Positions 6,205 through 13,421 of a stretch of DNA of 15,319 nucleotides are shown here, piece by piece. A model generated the notes under the pieces. That model saw only the letters and a list, made by a program, of their open reading frames with translations. It was not told the origin of the DNA and did no database searches. Each line of letters starts with the position of its first letter. The stretch's first letter is position 1. Origin of the DNA: Vulcanimicrobiota bacterium (lineage in GTDB: Bacteria; Vulcanimicrobiota; Xenobia; Xenobiales; JADMJV01); assembly GCA_023447635.1 (NCBI GenBank), contig JAEXNA010000226.1:1-15319 (forward strand). Direction: 5' to 3'. Made by a program: the position numbers and the translations under genes.

Positions 6205-8403
6205 ATGAGTTGGAGAGTCCTGGGGAAAGAGTTCGACCGCGTCGACGGCATCGCCAAGGTCACCGGTCAGGCCAAGTACGCCGCCGAGTTCCAGGTGCCT
6301 GAAGTGACCCACGGCTACCTGGTTATGAGCCGGATCGCCCGAGGGAACATCGCCTCCATCGACACCACCCGGGCGGAAGCGGTGCCCGGCGTCCTGCGCG
6401 TGTTCACTCACCAAAATACGCCCAGATCTCAGGACGGCGGGAAGAACAAGCAGTTCAAAGCGCTACAGAACGCCGAAGTCCGCTTCAGCGCCCAGCCCGT
6501 CGCTCTGGTGGTTGCCGAAGGGTTCGAGCAGGCCCGAGAGGCCGCCGCCCTGGTCGAGGTCACCTACCGGAAACAAGCCGCCCGAACCGACCTCGAGGAG
6601 AATCTGGCTCAGGCGGTTCCGGCCAGCCCGAACGGTCCGGCCGGCAACCTGGACCGAACGGTGGGCGACCCGGACGCGGCGCTGTCCGCCGCCGAGGTCG
6701 CCTTCGAAGGCGAGTACACCATCCCGATCGAGCACCACAACCCGATGGAGCCGCACGCCGCCGTGGCCTACTGGCAGGGCGACAAGCTGAAAATTTTCGA
6801 CAAGACCCAGCACGTCTACAACGTGCGCACCCACCTGGCCGAAGCGATGGGAGTGCCGGAAGAGAACGTCGAGGTCGTGTCGCCGTTTGTGGGCGGCGCC
6901 TTCGGCTGCTCGATCGAGCCGAACTACTACCCCGCGCTGACCGCGATGGCGGCCCGCGAACTGGGGCGGCCAGTCAAGCTCGTCTATACCCGCCGACAGA
7001 TGTTCACGGGCCACGGCTACCGCCCGTACACCCGCCAGAAGATCCGGCTGGCTGCCGACAAGACCGGCAAACTTCAGGCCATGGTCCAGGAAGCGGTCAA
7101 CAACTCTTCGACCATCGAACCGAACCGGGGCGACTCGACCGTCCGCTTTGCTATGAATCTGTACGCCTGTCCCAACATGCGGACGGCGCAAAAAGTGGTG
7201 GCGCTCGATCTGAGTACTCCTTGCGCCATGCGCGCCCCGGGGGCGGTCTCCGGCGCTTTCGCCCTGGAATCCGCCCTCGATGAACTGTCCTACAAACTGG
7301 GCATCGATCCGCTCGAACTGCGTCTGATCAACTACGCCGACGCCGACCCCCAGACCGGCAAACCCTACTCCAGCAAAGCGCTGCGCGAATGCTACCAGCA
7401 AGCCGCCGAGCGCTTCGGCTGGAAGAACCGCCAACCCAAGCCGCGCTCCATGAGAGAAGGCCGCGAGCTGATCGGATACGGCATGTCCACCGGGCTGTGG
7501 GGCGCCAACTTTCGCCCCGCTTCGGCCCGCATTATGCTGAAGAGCGACGGCAAGGCGCTGGTCACCTCGGCCACCTCGGACATCGGCCCGGGAACCTACA
7601 CCGTGATGACCATGATCGCGGCCGAATACCTGGGGTTGAAGATCGAAGACGTCACTTTCGAACTGGGCGACACCAGGCTGCCCCGAGCCCCGGTGCAGGG
7701 CGGCTCGTTCACCACCGCCTCGGTCGGGTCGGCCGTCCACGGCGCGGCGCTGGCCTTACGCGGCAAGCTTCTAGAGATGGCGAACCGCCACTCTGACTCT
7801 CCCCTCAAGGGCTCGACCGTAGAGCAGGTCGAGATGTTCGATGGGCGCTTGCGCCGCCGGGACCAGCCCGCTTCGGGAGTGGCTATCGCCGGACTACTCA
7901 AGGATGCGGGACTCAAGGAGATCGCCCACGAGTTCGATGCCGAGCCGTCGAAAGAGCGTGACAAGTACACCTTGCTGGCTCACGGAGCCCAATTTGTCGA
8001 GGTTCGCGTGGACGAGCGGCTCGGCACCGTCAAGGTCGTTCGAGCTGTGGAAGCCACCGCCTGTGGCCGTATCCTCAACCCCAAGACCTCTCACTCCCAG
8101 GAGATCGGCGGAGTAGTCTGGGGGATCGGCATGGCGCTGACCGAGGCGACCGAGGTCGACCATCGCTACGGTCGGATCATGACATCGACCCTGGCCGACT
8201 ATCACGTGCCTTGTGCGGCCGATGTGCACGAGGTGGTGACCGACTTCGTGGAAGAAAGCGATACCGTAGTCAACCCGCTAGGCGTGAAAGGGATGGGAGA
8301 GCTCGGCATGGTTGGCATCCCGGCCGCCATCTCGAACGCCGTCTATCACGCCACCGGCAAGCGTATTCGCGACCTGCCGATTACGCCTGACAAGCTGCTG
8401 TAG
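6205..8403 (+). CDS. Xanthine dehydrogenase/aldehyde oxidoreductase family molybdopterin-binding subunit
   Basis: This 732-residue large subunit binds the molybdenum cofactor and hydroxylates aldehydes or N-heterocycles. It resembles the PaoC/YagR type. The ATG has a strong ribosome site (GGAGGTG 6193-6199). The small a/b hammerhead domain (about 15-125, GKEFDRVDGIAKVTGQAKYA) precedes the Moco-binding domains. Hallmarks are PMEPHAAVA (180-188), the GGAFG loop (230-234), RAPGAVSGAFALE near residue 345, QGGSFTTASVGSA near residue 500, and the catalytic glutamate in KGMGELGMVG (Glu699). The length is normal for this subgroup and no Tat signal is present. The usual partners, a [2Fe-2S] subunit and an FAD subunit that normally precede it, are absent: the upstream neighbour is on the other strand and the downstream one is TerB-like. 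Partners must be encoded elsewhere, or it uses another electron acceptor. Confidence 0.95.
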   Translation: MSWRVLGKEFDRVDGIAKVTGQAKYAAEFQVPEVTHGYLVMSRIARGNIASIDTTRAEAVPGVLRVFTHQNTPRSQDGGKNKQFKALQNAEVRFSAQPVALVVAEGFEQAREAAALVEVTYRKQAARTDLEENLAQAVPASPNGPAGNLDRTVGDPDAALSAAEVAFEGEYTIPIEHHNPMEPHAAVAYWQGDKLKIFDKTQHVYNVRTHLAEAMGVPEENVEVVSPFVGGAFGCSIEPNYYPALTAMAARELGRPVKLVYTRRQMFTGHGYRPYTRQKIRLAADKTGKLQAMVQEAVNNSSTIEPNRGDSTVRFAMNLYACPNMRTAQKVVALDLSTPCAMRAPGAVSGAFALESALDELSYKLGIDPLELRLINYADADPQTGKPYSSKALRECYQQAAERFGWKNRQPKPRSMREGRELIGYGMSTGLWGANFRPASARIMLKSDGKALVTSATSDIGPGTYTVMTMIAAEYLGLKIEDVTFELGDTRLPRAPVQGGSFTTASVGSAVHGAALALRGKLLEMANRHSDSPLKGSTVEQVEMFDGRLRRRDQPASGVAIAGLLKDAGLKEIAHEFDAEPSKERDKYTLLAHGAQFVEVRVDERLGTVKVVRAVEATACGRILNPKTSHSQEIGGVVWGIGMALTEATEVDHRYGRIMTSTLADYHVPCAADVHEVVTDFVEESDTVVNPLGVKGMGELGMVGIPAAISNAVYHATGKRIRDLPITPDKLL

Positions 8404-8410
8404 CCGGACG

Positions 8411-8437
8411 CCGAAAGGGTTCGGATTTCCCGTTTTC
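8411..8437 (+). terminator. Weak terminator-like hairpin after the molybdoenzyme gene
   Basis: CCGAA (8411-8415) pairs with TTCGG (8420-8424), followed by ATTTCCCGTTTTC. The stem is short (5 bp) and the T-tract broken. It may reduce read-through into the TerB-like gene but does not rule out co-transcription. The remaining bases to 8515 show nothing else. Confidence 0.3.
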
Positions 8438-8515
8438 TCAGGCGGCTTCGCAGGGAGCCAGGGCCTCTCGGTGCAAATCTCCGGCACGGTTCCAATCGCC
8501 TTGAGGAGTTGCCTG

Positions 8516-8902
8516 GTGTCCCTGCATCAAAAAGCCGACGTACCTACGACTGCCGCCGCCCTGGCCGCCCTTCTGACGGCCGCGGACGGAGTGATCGACC
8601 CTCGCGAAATCGAGGTCGCGGTCAATCTGGGGAAGGTCATGTTCATGGACTTCTGCCCCCTGAAGTTCCAGACGTTGCTCGACGGCGTGAGTAGCCTGCC
8701 CAGCGCGGCGCTCCTGGCCCAGCAAGTTCGTCCTTTGCTCGACCCCGATGGCAAGGTTCTGATTATGGAATACCTGGTCGCGCTGGCGGTGGCCGACGAT
8801 CGGGTGGTCGAGGTAGAGCGGGAGAAGTTGGAAGAGGTCGCCCGAGCCCTGGGCACCGAGATGCCCTCGACCACTCCCCATCCCGGCAGCGAAGACACCT
8901 AG
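8516..8902 (+). CDS. TerB-like small protein, copy A
   Basis: The chosen start is GTG 8516, because GAGGAG (8503-8508) sits 7 bases upstream and homology to the second copy begins a few codons later; the longer frame upstream is not coding. The 128-residue all-helical protein carries the paired acidic signatures of the TerB/DjlA-N-like superfamily, TAADGVIDPREIE early and AVADDRVVEVERE late, with GKVLIMEYLVALA between them. Proteins of this superfamily are cytoplasmic and linked to metal or stress responses; the exact role here is unknown. A hand alignment gives about 60% identity to the protein at 9978-10334. It lies downstream of the molybdoenzyme gene. Its stop codon is only two bases from that of the convergent DUF4142 gene. 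Residues 116-128 are a polar tail that copy B lacks. Confidence 0.8.
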   Translation: MSLHQKADVPTTAAALAALLTAADGVIDPREIEVAVNLGKVMFMDFCPLKFQTLLDGVSSLPSAALLAQQVRPLLDPDGKVLIMEYLVALAVADDRVVEVEREKLEEVARALGTEMPSTTPHPGSEDT

Positions 8903-8904
8903 CT

Positions 8905-9690
8905 TTACAGGCTGGCCTGCAGCTTCTTGCAGTGGGTCAGATGTTTCTGAAGCACCGGCGTGACCTCCGCGAAGTAGGCGCGAAGTTCGGCGGTCGGCGC
9001 CTTGGTGGACTGCTCTTTGTAGAAGGCCAGCTCCCTCTCGTGGTCCTCCACCATGGCCTTCAGGAAGGCGGTATCGAGTTCGGCTCCGCGTAGCTCTCCC
9101 ATCTTTTCCTTGGCCCGGTCCTGCTCCAGGGAGAGTTCCGGGATGCGCGGAAGTTCGGTGGCGGCTGCTTTGCGCAGCATGTTTTCGGCCACCTCATGAT
9201 CGTCGAAGATGGTCTGGGCTACCTCTCGAATCTTCGGATTCTTGGTGTTCAGAAGAGCCAATTCCGCAAACTCCTGCTCGGCCTGGTGGTCTCGCTGCAC
9301 CTTCAGGGCCAGTTCCCGACCCGCACTCAAGCCAGTTTTGCTCTCCGGCATGCTGGCGACGCTGTCATCTTTGCCGGTCCACGGCATCTGGCGGTCGACT
9401 TCGAGTTGGCGGTCCCGGTCCGTGCGAAGTTCGACATCTTTCGAGAGGTCCTCCAAGGGGACGGGCCGGTCCATCATGCGGCGGTCGCCCAGGGTCGGGG
9501 TCGGGGCCACCGCCACGGTGTCGCGCAGCGGTTCGTCCACCGTGAGGTCCACGCTGGCGACATCCCTGGGCAGCTCCTCCGAGCGTGCGGTCGTCGCGGC
9601 AGGGGTGGGAGTCGACGCAGGGTCGGCTCCGCTGCAGCCCTGGGTGAACAGGAGCACGGCGACGCCAAGTCCAGAAAGAGTTTTCAACAT
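8905..9690 (-). CDS. DUF4142 ferritin-like lipoprotein
   Basis: The start at 9690 is chosen for an excellent ribosome site (AGGAGG, 4-nt spacing) and the signal sequence that follows it. The longer upstream frame is Pro/Gly-rich non-coding-type text. The 261-residue protein opens with MLKTLSGLGVAVLLFTQGCSG, a lipoprotein-type signal with Cys19, although the residues before Cys (TQG) deviate from the lipobox. A low-complexity, Thr/Pro- and Asp/Arg-rich linker spans about 22-120. The DUF4142 four-helix domain covers about 122-258, with histidines H135, H165, H217, H250 and H253 placed as in that ferritin-like family. The family is periplasmic and often stress-linked, with no agreed reaction. 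The gene lies opposite to and between two TerB-like paralogues. Confidence 0.85.
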   Translation of the reverse strand: MLKTLSGLGVAVLLFTQGCSGADPASTPTPAATTARSEELPRDVASVDLTVDEPLRDTVAVAPTPTLGDRRMMDRPVPLEDLSKDVELRTDRDRQLEVDRQMPWTGKDDSVASMPESKTGLSAGRELALKVQRDHQAEQEFAELALLNTKNPKIREVAQTIFDDHEVAENMLRKAAATELPRIPELSLEQDRAKEKMGELRGAELDTAFLKAMVEDHERELAFYKEQSTKAPTAELRAYFAEVTPVLQKHLTHCKKLQASL

Positions 9691-9824
9691 ATATCCTCCT
9701 CGGTCGTTTCCCGTACGGCCTCCTGGCGGGACACTGTGGTCGGCGGGTGGAGCTTCGGGAAGCGACTCTTTCCTCTCAGCAAAGCACGCTCCGGCCCGGC
9801 CGTCGCCCCCGTAGTCGATACCAT

Positions 9825-9907
9825 CCCCGCATCCGGGCGGGGCCCCTCCCCCCAGAAAGGGAGGCAGGGTTGGAGGGGGGCCCTGGGTGGGAAAGGGGAA
9901 AGAGGGG
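9825..9907. repeat. GC-rich dyad and G-run block (possible extragenic palindrome / G-quadruplex)
   Basis: CCCCGC 9825-9830 pairs with GCGGGG 9837-9842. CCTCCC 9845-9850 pairs with GGGAGG 9859-9864. On the plus strand, G runs at 9875-9880, 9885-9887, 9889-9891, 9895-9898 and 9904-9907, separated by 1-5 bases, fit the classical G-quadruplex pattern. The block fills the divergent gap between the DUF4142 and second TerB-like genes, and it looks unlike the other intergenic stretches here. It could be a copy of a dispersed extragenic repeat. Confidence 0.5.
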
Positions 9908-9977
9908 CTGTCCTGCAGGGAGTCTGCGGGCGGGCACAAACATCCCCGTTGGAAAATTCTACCTTGGAGCAGTGATC

Positions 9978-10334
9978 ATGGAAAAAGCCGATGTCCCTAC
10001 AGTAGCCGCGGCGCTGGCCGCCTTGCTGGTGTCCGCCGACGGCGAGATCGACACCAAGGAGAAGGCCGTGGCCGCGGACCTGGGCGGACGCATGTTCCCC
10101 GGCTTCTCGCCCCTGGTATTCGAGACGCTGCTGGAAGGGATGGATGTCCTGCCCACCGCCGGCGAGTTGGCCACCCGTCTTCGCGACCTGGTCGACGAGG
10201 AAGGCAAGGTCTCGATCATGCAGTACCTGGTCGCCCTGGCCAACGCCGACGACCGCGTCGCCGAGGTCGAGAAGGCCCAACTCGACGAGGTCGCCAAAGC
10301 TCTGGGCACCTCCGTCCCCGCGCTCTCCGTCTAG
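9978..10334 (+). CDS. TerB-like small protein, copy B
   Basis: The ATG at 9978 follows TTGGAG (9964-9969) at 8-nt spacing and encodes 118 residues. It is a paralogue of the protein at 8516-8902; aligned by hand, about 70 of 112 positions are identical. The same two acidic signatures appear, SADGEIDTKEKA and NADDRVAEVEKA, as do KADVPT, AAALAALL and YLVALA. This places it in the TerB/DjlA-N-like superfamily, cytoplasmic and helical, with a possible metal-linked role that is not shown here. The duplicated genes are about 1.1 kb apart with the DUF4142 gene inverted between them. The GH13 gene follows after 70 bases on the same strand, so the two may share a transcript. Confidence 0.8.
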   Translation: MEKADVPTVAAALAALLVSADGEIDTKEKAVAADLGGRMFPGFSPLVFETLLEGMDVLPTAGELATRLRDLVDEEGKVSIMQYLVALANADDRVAEVEKAQLDEVAKALGTSVPALSV

Positions 10335-10404
10335 GAAGAGACTTCTCGCGACGATCCGGGTCCAGCCCTATGGAGCGACCCCTTCTGCTCGAACCTTTGC
10401 CCCC

Positions 10405-11538
10405 TTGCTGACCGTCCAGCTTTTCAATCAGCCGTTTCGCAAAGTTCAGACGCAGCTCAAGCGACTGCGTCGGCTGGGCGCAAGCCATGTTCTGGTCTCG
10501 CCGCCTCAGCTGAGCCACTCGTCGGCAAGTTGGTGGGGGCGCTATCAGCCGGTCGACTTCACGCGGATCGAGGGGCCGCTGGGCGACGCCGGCGACCTGC
10601 ACGGACTGTGTCGGGCAGCGCGCGAGCAGGGTCTGGCCATCGTGGTCGACGCCGTGCTACACCATCTAAGCAACGAGTCGCGTTACATCCGAATGCGAGG
10701 CAACCGGATCCTCTCGGCTCAGTACCCTTACTTCAGCGCTCGGGACTTGGCCGGCGTGCACCGCCTGGGGCGCGGCCGAGGCCTCCCGATTCTCGACACC
10801 TCGTCGGCCTGGGTGCGTAGCCAACTGCGCGAGTATCTGCGGCGCCTGTACGACCTGGGGGTTCGTGGTTTCCGCTTCGATTCGGCCAAGCATATGAACC
10901 CGCATCTGTTTCCCGAACTCCTGGCGGGGCTGCCGCCGATGCTGCATTTCGGAGAACTGGTCTACGGCAGCCCGGACGACTTTCCCCCGGCCTACTGGGC
11001 CTCCATGCGGGCCTACGATTTCCCTCTAGCGGCCGCCATGCGCAGCGCCTTCGCCCCCGGTGGCGACCTGGGCTCGCTTCTCTCGCCGCGCGCGCTCTGG
11101 GGTCCGCACAGCGTGCCGTTCGTCAATCATCACGACCTGGTCAAAAACCGCAGCGGCTTTTCGGCCTTTCGGGTCGCTGACGGGCTAGACCGTCGCCTGG
11201 CCTACGCTTACATGCTAGCTCGAGGAGAAGGCGCTCCGCTGGTTTACGGCGGCGACCTGCGCTACGCCGAGGTGAAGGCAGGGATGGAGTTCCACCGCCA
11301 GACCGCCGGCCTGGCGGTCCGGCCGGTCGCGGCGAATCGTACGGTGCTGGCGTTGGTCCGCGGAGGGACGGCGCTGCTAGGGATCAACAAAGGGGGCAAC
11401 GCTCACGCCCTCTCGGTCGAGATGTTGCCGGGAGTCTATCGCGACCTGGTGCACGGATGGAAAGCCGCTACGGTCCACGGAAGACTCCATTGGAGCCTAC
11501 CGCCTCGCAGCGCTTGTCTGCTGGTGGCCGACGCCTGA
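10405..11538 (+). CDS. Compact GH13 alpha-amylase-family glycoside hydrolase
   Basis: A GH13 (beta/alpha)8-barrel enzyme acting on alpha-glucans, with all catalytic residues present. Region I is DAVLHH (82-87), region II GFRFDSAKHM has nucleophile Asp159, region III HFGELVYG has acid/base Glu184, and region IV FVNHHD has Asp244. A short B region (LSNESRYIRMRG... LPILDTSS) and a C-terminal beta domain (about 295-375) complete a protein of about 377 residues. The usual Asn before the conserved His in regions I and IV is His here. No signal peptide is seen, so it is probably intracellular. The start is uncertain. No ATG is in frame; TTG 10405 gives LTVQLFNQPF as the first barrel strand but lacks a clear ribosome site. 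A 13-codon ORF from ATG 10370 ends across it. Confidence 0.85.
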   Translation: MLTVQLFNQPFRKVQTQLKRLRRLGASHVLVSPPQLSHSSASWWGRYQPVDFTRIEGPLGDAGDLHGLCRAAREQGLAIVVDAVLHHLSNESRYIRMRGNRILSAQYPYFSARDLAGVHRLGRGRGLPILDTSSAWVRSQLREYLRRLYDLGVRGFRFDSAKHMNPHLFPELLAGLPPMLHFGELVYGSPDDFPPAYWASMRAYDFPLAAAMRSAFAPGGDLGSLLSPRALWGPHSVPFVNHHDLVKNRSGFSAFRVADGLDRRLAYAYMLARGEGAPLVYGGDLRYAEVKAGMEFHRQTAGLAVRPVAANRTVLALVRGGTALLGINKGGNAHALSVEMLPGVYRDLVHGWKAATVHGRLHWSLPPRSACLLVADA

Positions 11539-11554
11539 GGCGAGCCCTCCGAGC

Positions 11555-12247
11555 CTATCCTTTCGCCTGGCCGAAGCGGGCCTGGAAACGAGCCGTGCCG
11601 TGCTTGCGGATCGGCGTCCCGTGCCCAAAGACCGCCAGCGAGAAGTTCAGACCGCCGACCTTCCTCAGGCTTTCCAGTCCCTGGGCGTAGTCTTCGTAAA
11701 CCGGCGAGGGACGCAGCCAGCCCAGGTGGCTACAAACGTCGCCGGCTACCAGCAACCCTTTGGCCAGCCACAGGAAGCTTAAATGTCCGGCGCTATGACC
11801 GGGGGTGTGGACCGCGATCAGTCCTCCGGGAAGCATGTGGCCGTCCTCGACCTTGCGGTCGATGACGCAGGCGGGGATGGCGGCGCTGGTTCGAGCGCTG
11901 ATCAGCTTATGAAGAAACCCGTTGATGGCCCCAGGGGCGGCGTGGACCGGGCGAAGCCCCACGCCATCCTCTATCATCCTGGCGTCGTCGGGGTGGGCCC
12001 AGGTCGTGGCGCCGCTTTCGGCTCGCAGGTAAGAAGCGCCGCCAGCGTGGTCGGGGTGACAGTGGGTGAGCAGGATGTGAGCGGGCCGCTCCCACCCCGC
12101 TGCCTTCATGGCGCGCTGGATACGAACCGCGTGCTCGGGTAGCCCCGTGTCGATCAGCAGCGGTCCGTCGTCGGTCTCGAGGACAAAGCAGTTGACGCTG
12201 CCCAAGGAAAGCTGATAGACACCCGGGACGATGGAGCGAAACGGCAT
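11555..12247 (-). CDS. Metallo-beta-lactamase-fold hydrolase
   Basis: The start at 12247 (MPFRSIVPGVYQLSLG) is chosen because the MBL fold begins there; the longer upstream frame overlaps the divergent gene and has no family-like text. The 230-residue protein has the full dinuclear zinc set. LTHCHPDHAGG supplies His62, His64, Asp66 and His67; HTPGHSAGH has His151; LLVAGDVC has Asp170; and VFGHGTPI has His209. The sequence NCFVLETDDGPLLIDTG at the N-terminus is typical of soluble glyoxalase II- or lactonase-like hydrolases, not antibiotic-degrading enzymes. The substrate cannot be read from the sequence. It is convergent with the GH13 gene (16-bp gap). It is divergent from the exported hydrolase, so the two may share regulation through the 115-bp gap. 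Confidence 0.92.
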   Translation of the reverse strand: MPFRSIVPGVYQLSLGSVNCFVLETDDGPLLIDTGLPEHAVRIQRAMKAAGWERPAHILLTHCHPDHAGGASYLRAESGATTWAHPDDARMIEDGVGLRPVHAAPGAINGFLHKLISARTSAAIPACVIDRKVEDGHMLPGGLIAVHTPGHSAGHLSFLWLAKGLLVAGDVCSHLGWLRPSPVYEDYAQGLESLRKVGGLNFSLAVFGHGTPIRKHGTARFQARFGQAKG

Positions 12248-12279
12248 GGACGGCAGATTCCCATCGGCCGCGTCCTTCC

Positions 12280-12307
12280 CTTTCGACGGCAAAGTGGGAT
12301 TCGAAAG
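12280..12307. promoter_or_regulatory. Inverted repeat in the MBL/hydrolase divergent gap
   Basis: CTTTCGA (12280-12286) and TCGAAAG (12301-12307) are perfect inverted copies, 14 bases apart, in the middle of the 115-bp divergent gap. The centre-to-centre distance of 21 bases is about two helical turns, as expected for a dimeric repressor or activator site. No regulator gene is nearby to name. Confidence 0.35.
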
Positions 12308-12362
12308 CGGCGGAAACGGCCTCGGCGTGGGAGATCGGCGTCCCCACTGGGAAGGGCTGGCT

Positions 12363-13355
12363 ATGAGCCAACGTTTCTTACTGATGATGACCTTATGGCT
12401 GGTCGCCTGTTCGACCGCCTTCGCCCAGCAACAGGGGATCAACCTGGAAGGCTACGACTACCCGTTCCCGGTGAAGTTCCACGCGCTCCCCTCTCCCGAG
12501 GGGAGCCTGAAGATGGCCTATATGCTGGTCGAGCCCGGCGGCGCGGCCAACGGAAAGACCGCCGTCCTGCTGCACGGCAAGAACTTCAACGGCGCCTACT
12601 GGGAAGCGACCGCCAACGAACTGGCCAAGGACGGCTATCGAGTCGTCATCCCCGACCAGATCGGGTTCGGCAAATCCTCTAAGCCGACCGAGTACAACTA
12701 CACCTTTGCCCAACTGGTCAGCAACACTCGAGGGCTGCTGCAGACCCTGGGCGTCGACAAGGCCACCGTGATCGCCCACTCGATGGGCGGAATGATGGCC
12801 ACCCACTGGGCGCTGATGGCGCCGGCCGATATGGAGCGCCTGGTTCTGGTCAATCCGATCGGACTCGAAGACTGGACCGCCAAAGGGGTTCCCTACCGCG
12901 GCCTAGCCGGCTGGTACGAACGCGAGCTAAAAACCAGCCGTGAGTCGATCGAGAGCTACCAGAAGACGTTCTACTACGACGGACAGTGGAAACCCGAATT
13001 CGCCCGCTGGGCCGAACCGCTGGCGGCGCCGATCGGCTCGCCCGATTACCCTCGCCTGGCCCTGGTCCAGGCCCAGACTGCTGCTATGATCGTCAGTCAG
13101 CCAGTGGCTCATCGCTTTGAGCAGATGACCGTCCCGACGACCCTCATCATCGGTGAGCGCGACCGCACCGCTCTGGACAAAGACTTGGCCCCATCTGACG
13201 TTGCCGCCGAACTAGGACGCTACGACCTGCTGGGCCCTGAGGCCGCCAAGCGCATCCCCGGCGGACGCCTGGTCGCCCTACCCGGGTTGGGCCACCTGCC
13301 CCAGGTCGAGGACTTTCCCCGTTTCCTGACCGCCCTGCATGAAGCCCTGAGATAG
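12363..13355 (+). CDS. Exported alpha/beta-fold hydrolase
   Basis: The ATG at 12363 has GGAAGGG about 7 bases upstream and begins a signal peptide: MSQRFLLMMTLWLVACSTAFA, then QQQG, with AFA as the likely cleavage site. A Cys at residue 16 makes lipoprotein processing a minor alternative. The mature enzyme is a classic alpha/beta hydrolase. It has an oxyanion-side HGKNFNGAYW segment (71-80), the nucleophile Ser140 in IAHSMGGMM, Asp267 in IIGERDRTALD and His311 in GLGHLPQVEDF. PDQIGFGKSSKP (97-108) is typical of the haloalkane dehalogenase/epoxide hydrolase/esterase branch. Total length is 330 residues, normal for that branch. It probably acts outside the cytoplasm on a small ester or similar substrate. 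The esterase gene follows after 66 bases on the same strand. Confidence 0.9.
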   Translation: MSQRFLLMMTLWLVACSTAFAQQQGINLEGYDYPFPVKFHALPSPEGSLKMAYMLVEPGGAANGKTAVLLHGKNFNGAYWEATANELAKDGYRVVIPDQIGFGKSSKPTEYNYTFAQLVSNTRGLLQTLGVDKATVIAHSMGGMMATHWALMAPADMERLVLVNPIGLEDWTAKGVPYRGLAGWYERELKTSRESIESYQKTFYYDGQWKPEFARWAEPLAAPIGSPDYPRLALVQAQTAAMIVSQPVAHRFEQMTVPTTLIIGERDRTALDKDLAPSDVAAELGRYDLLGPEAAKRIPGGRLVALPGLGHLPQVEDFPRFLTALHEALR

Positions 13356-13421
13356 GCTTCGCAAAATGCATCGGATAAAGGAAGGACAGGACGGGACGCA
13401 GCGGCGAGGAACGATCGCAGG

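Noticed and set aside
6463..7740. 425-codon open frame antisense to the molybdoenzyme gene
   Set aside because: Gly/Arg/Val-rich shadow of a strongly supported gene, with no ribosome site or domain.
9691..9939. N-terminal extension of the DUF4142 protein
   Set aside because: The lipoprotein signal and an AGGAGG site mark the start at 9690; the upstream frame is the GC-rich dyad block read as Pro/Gly text.
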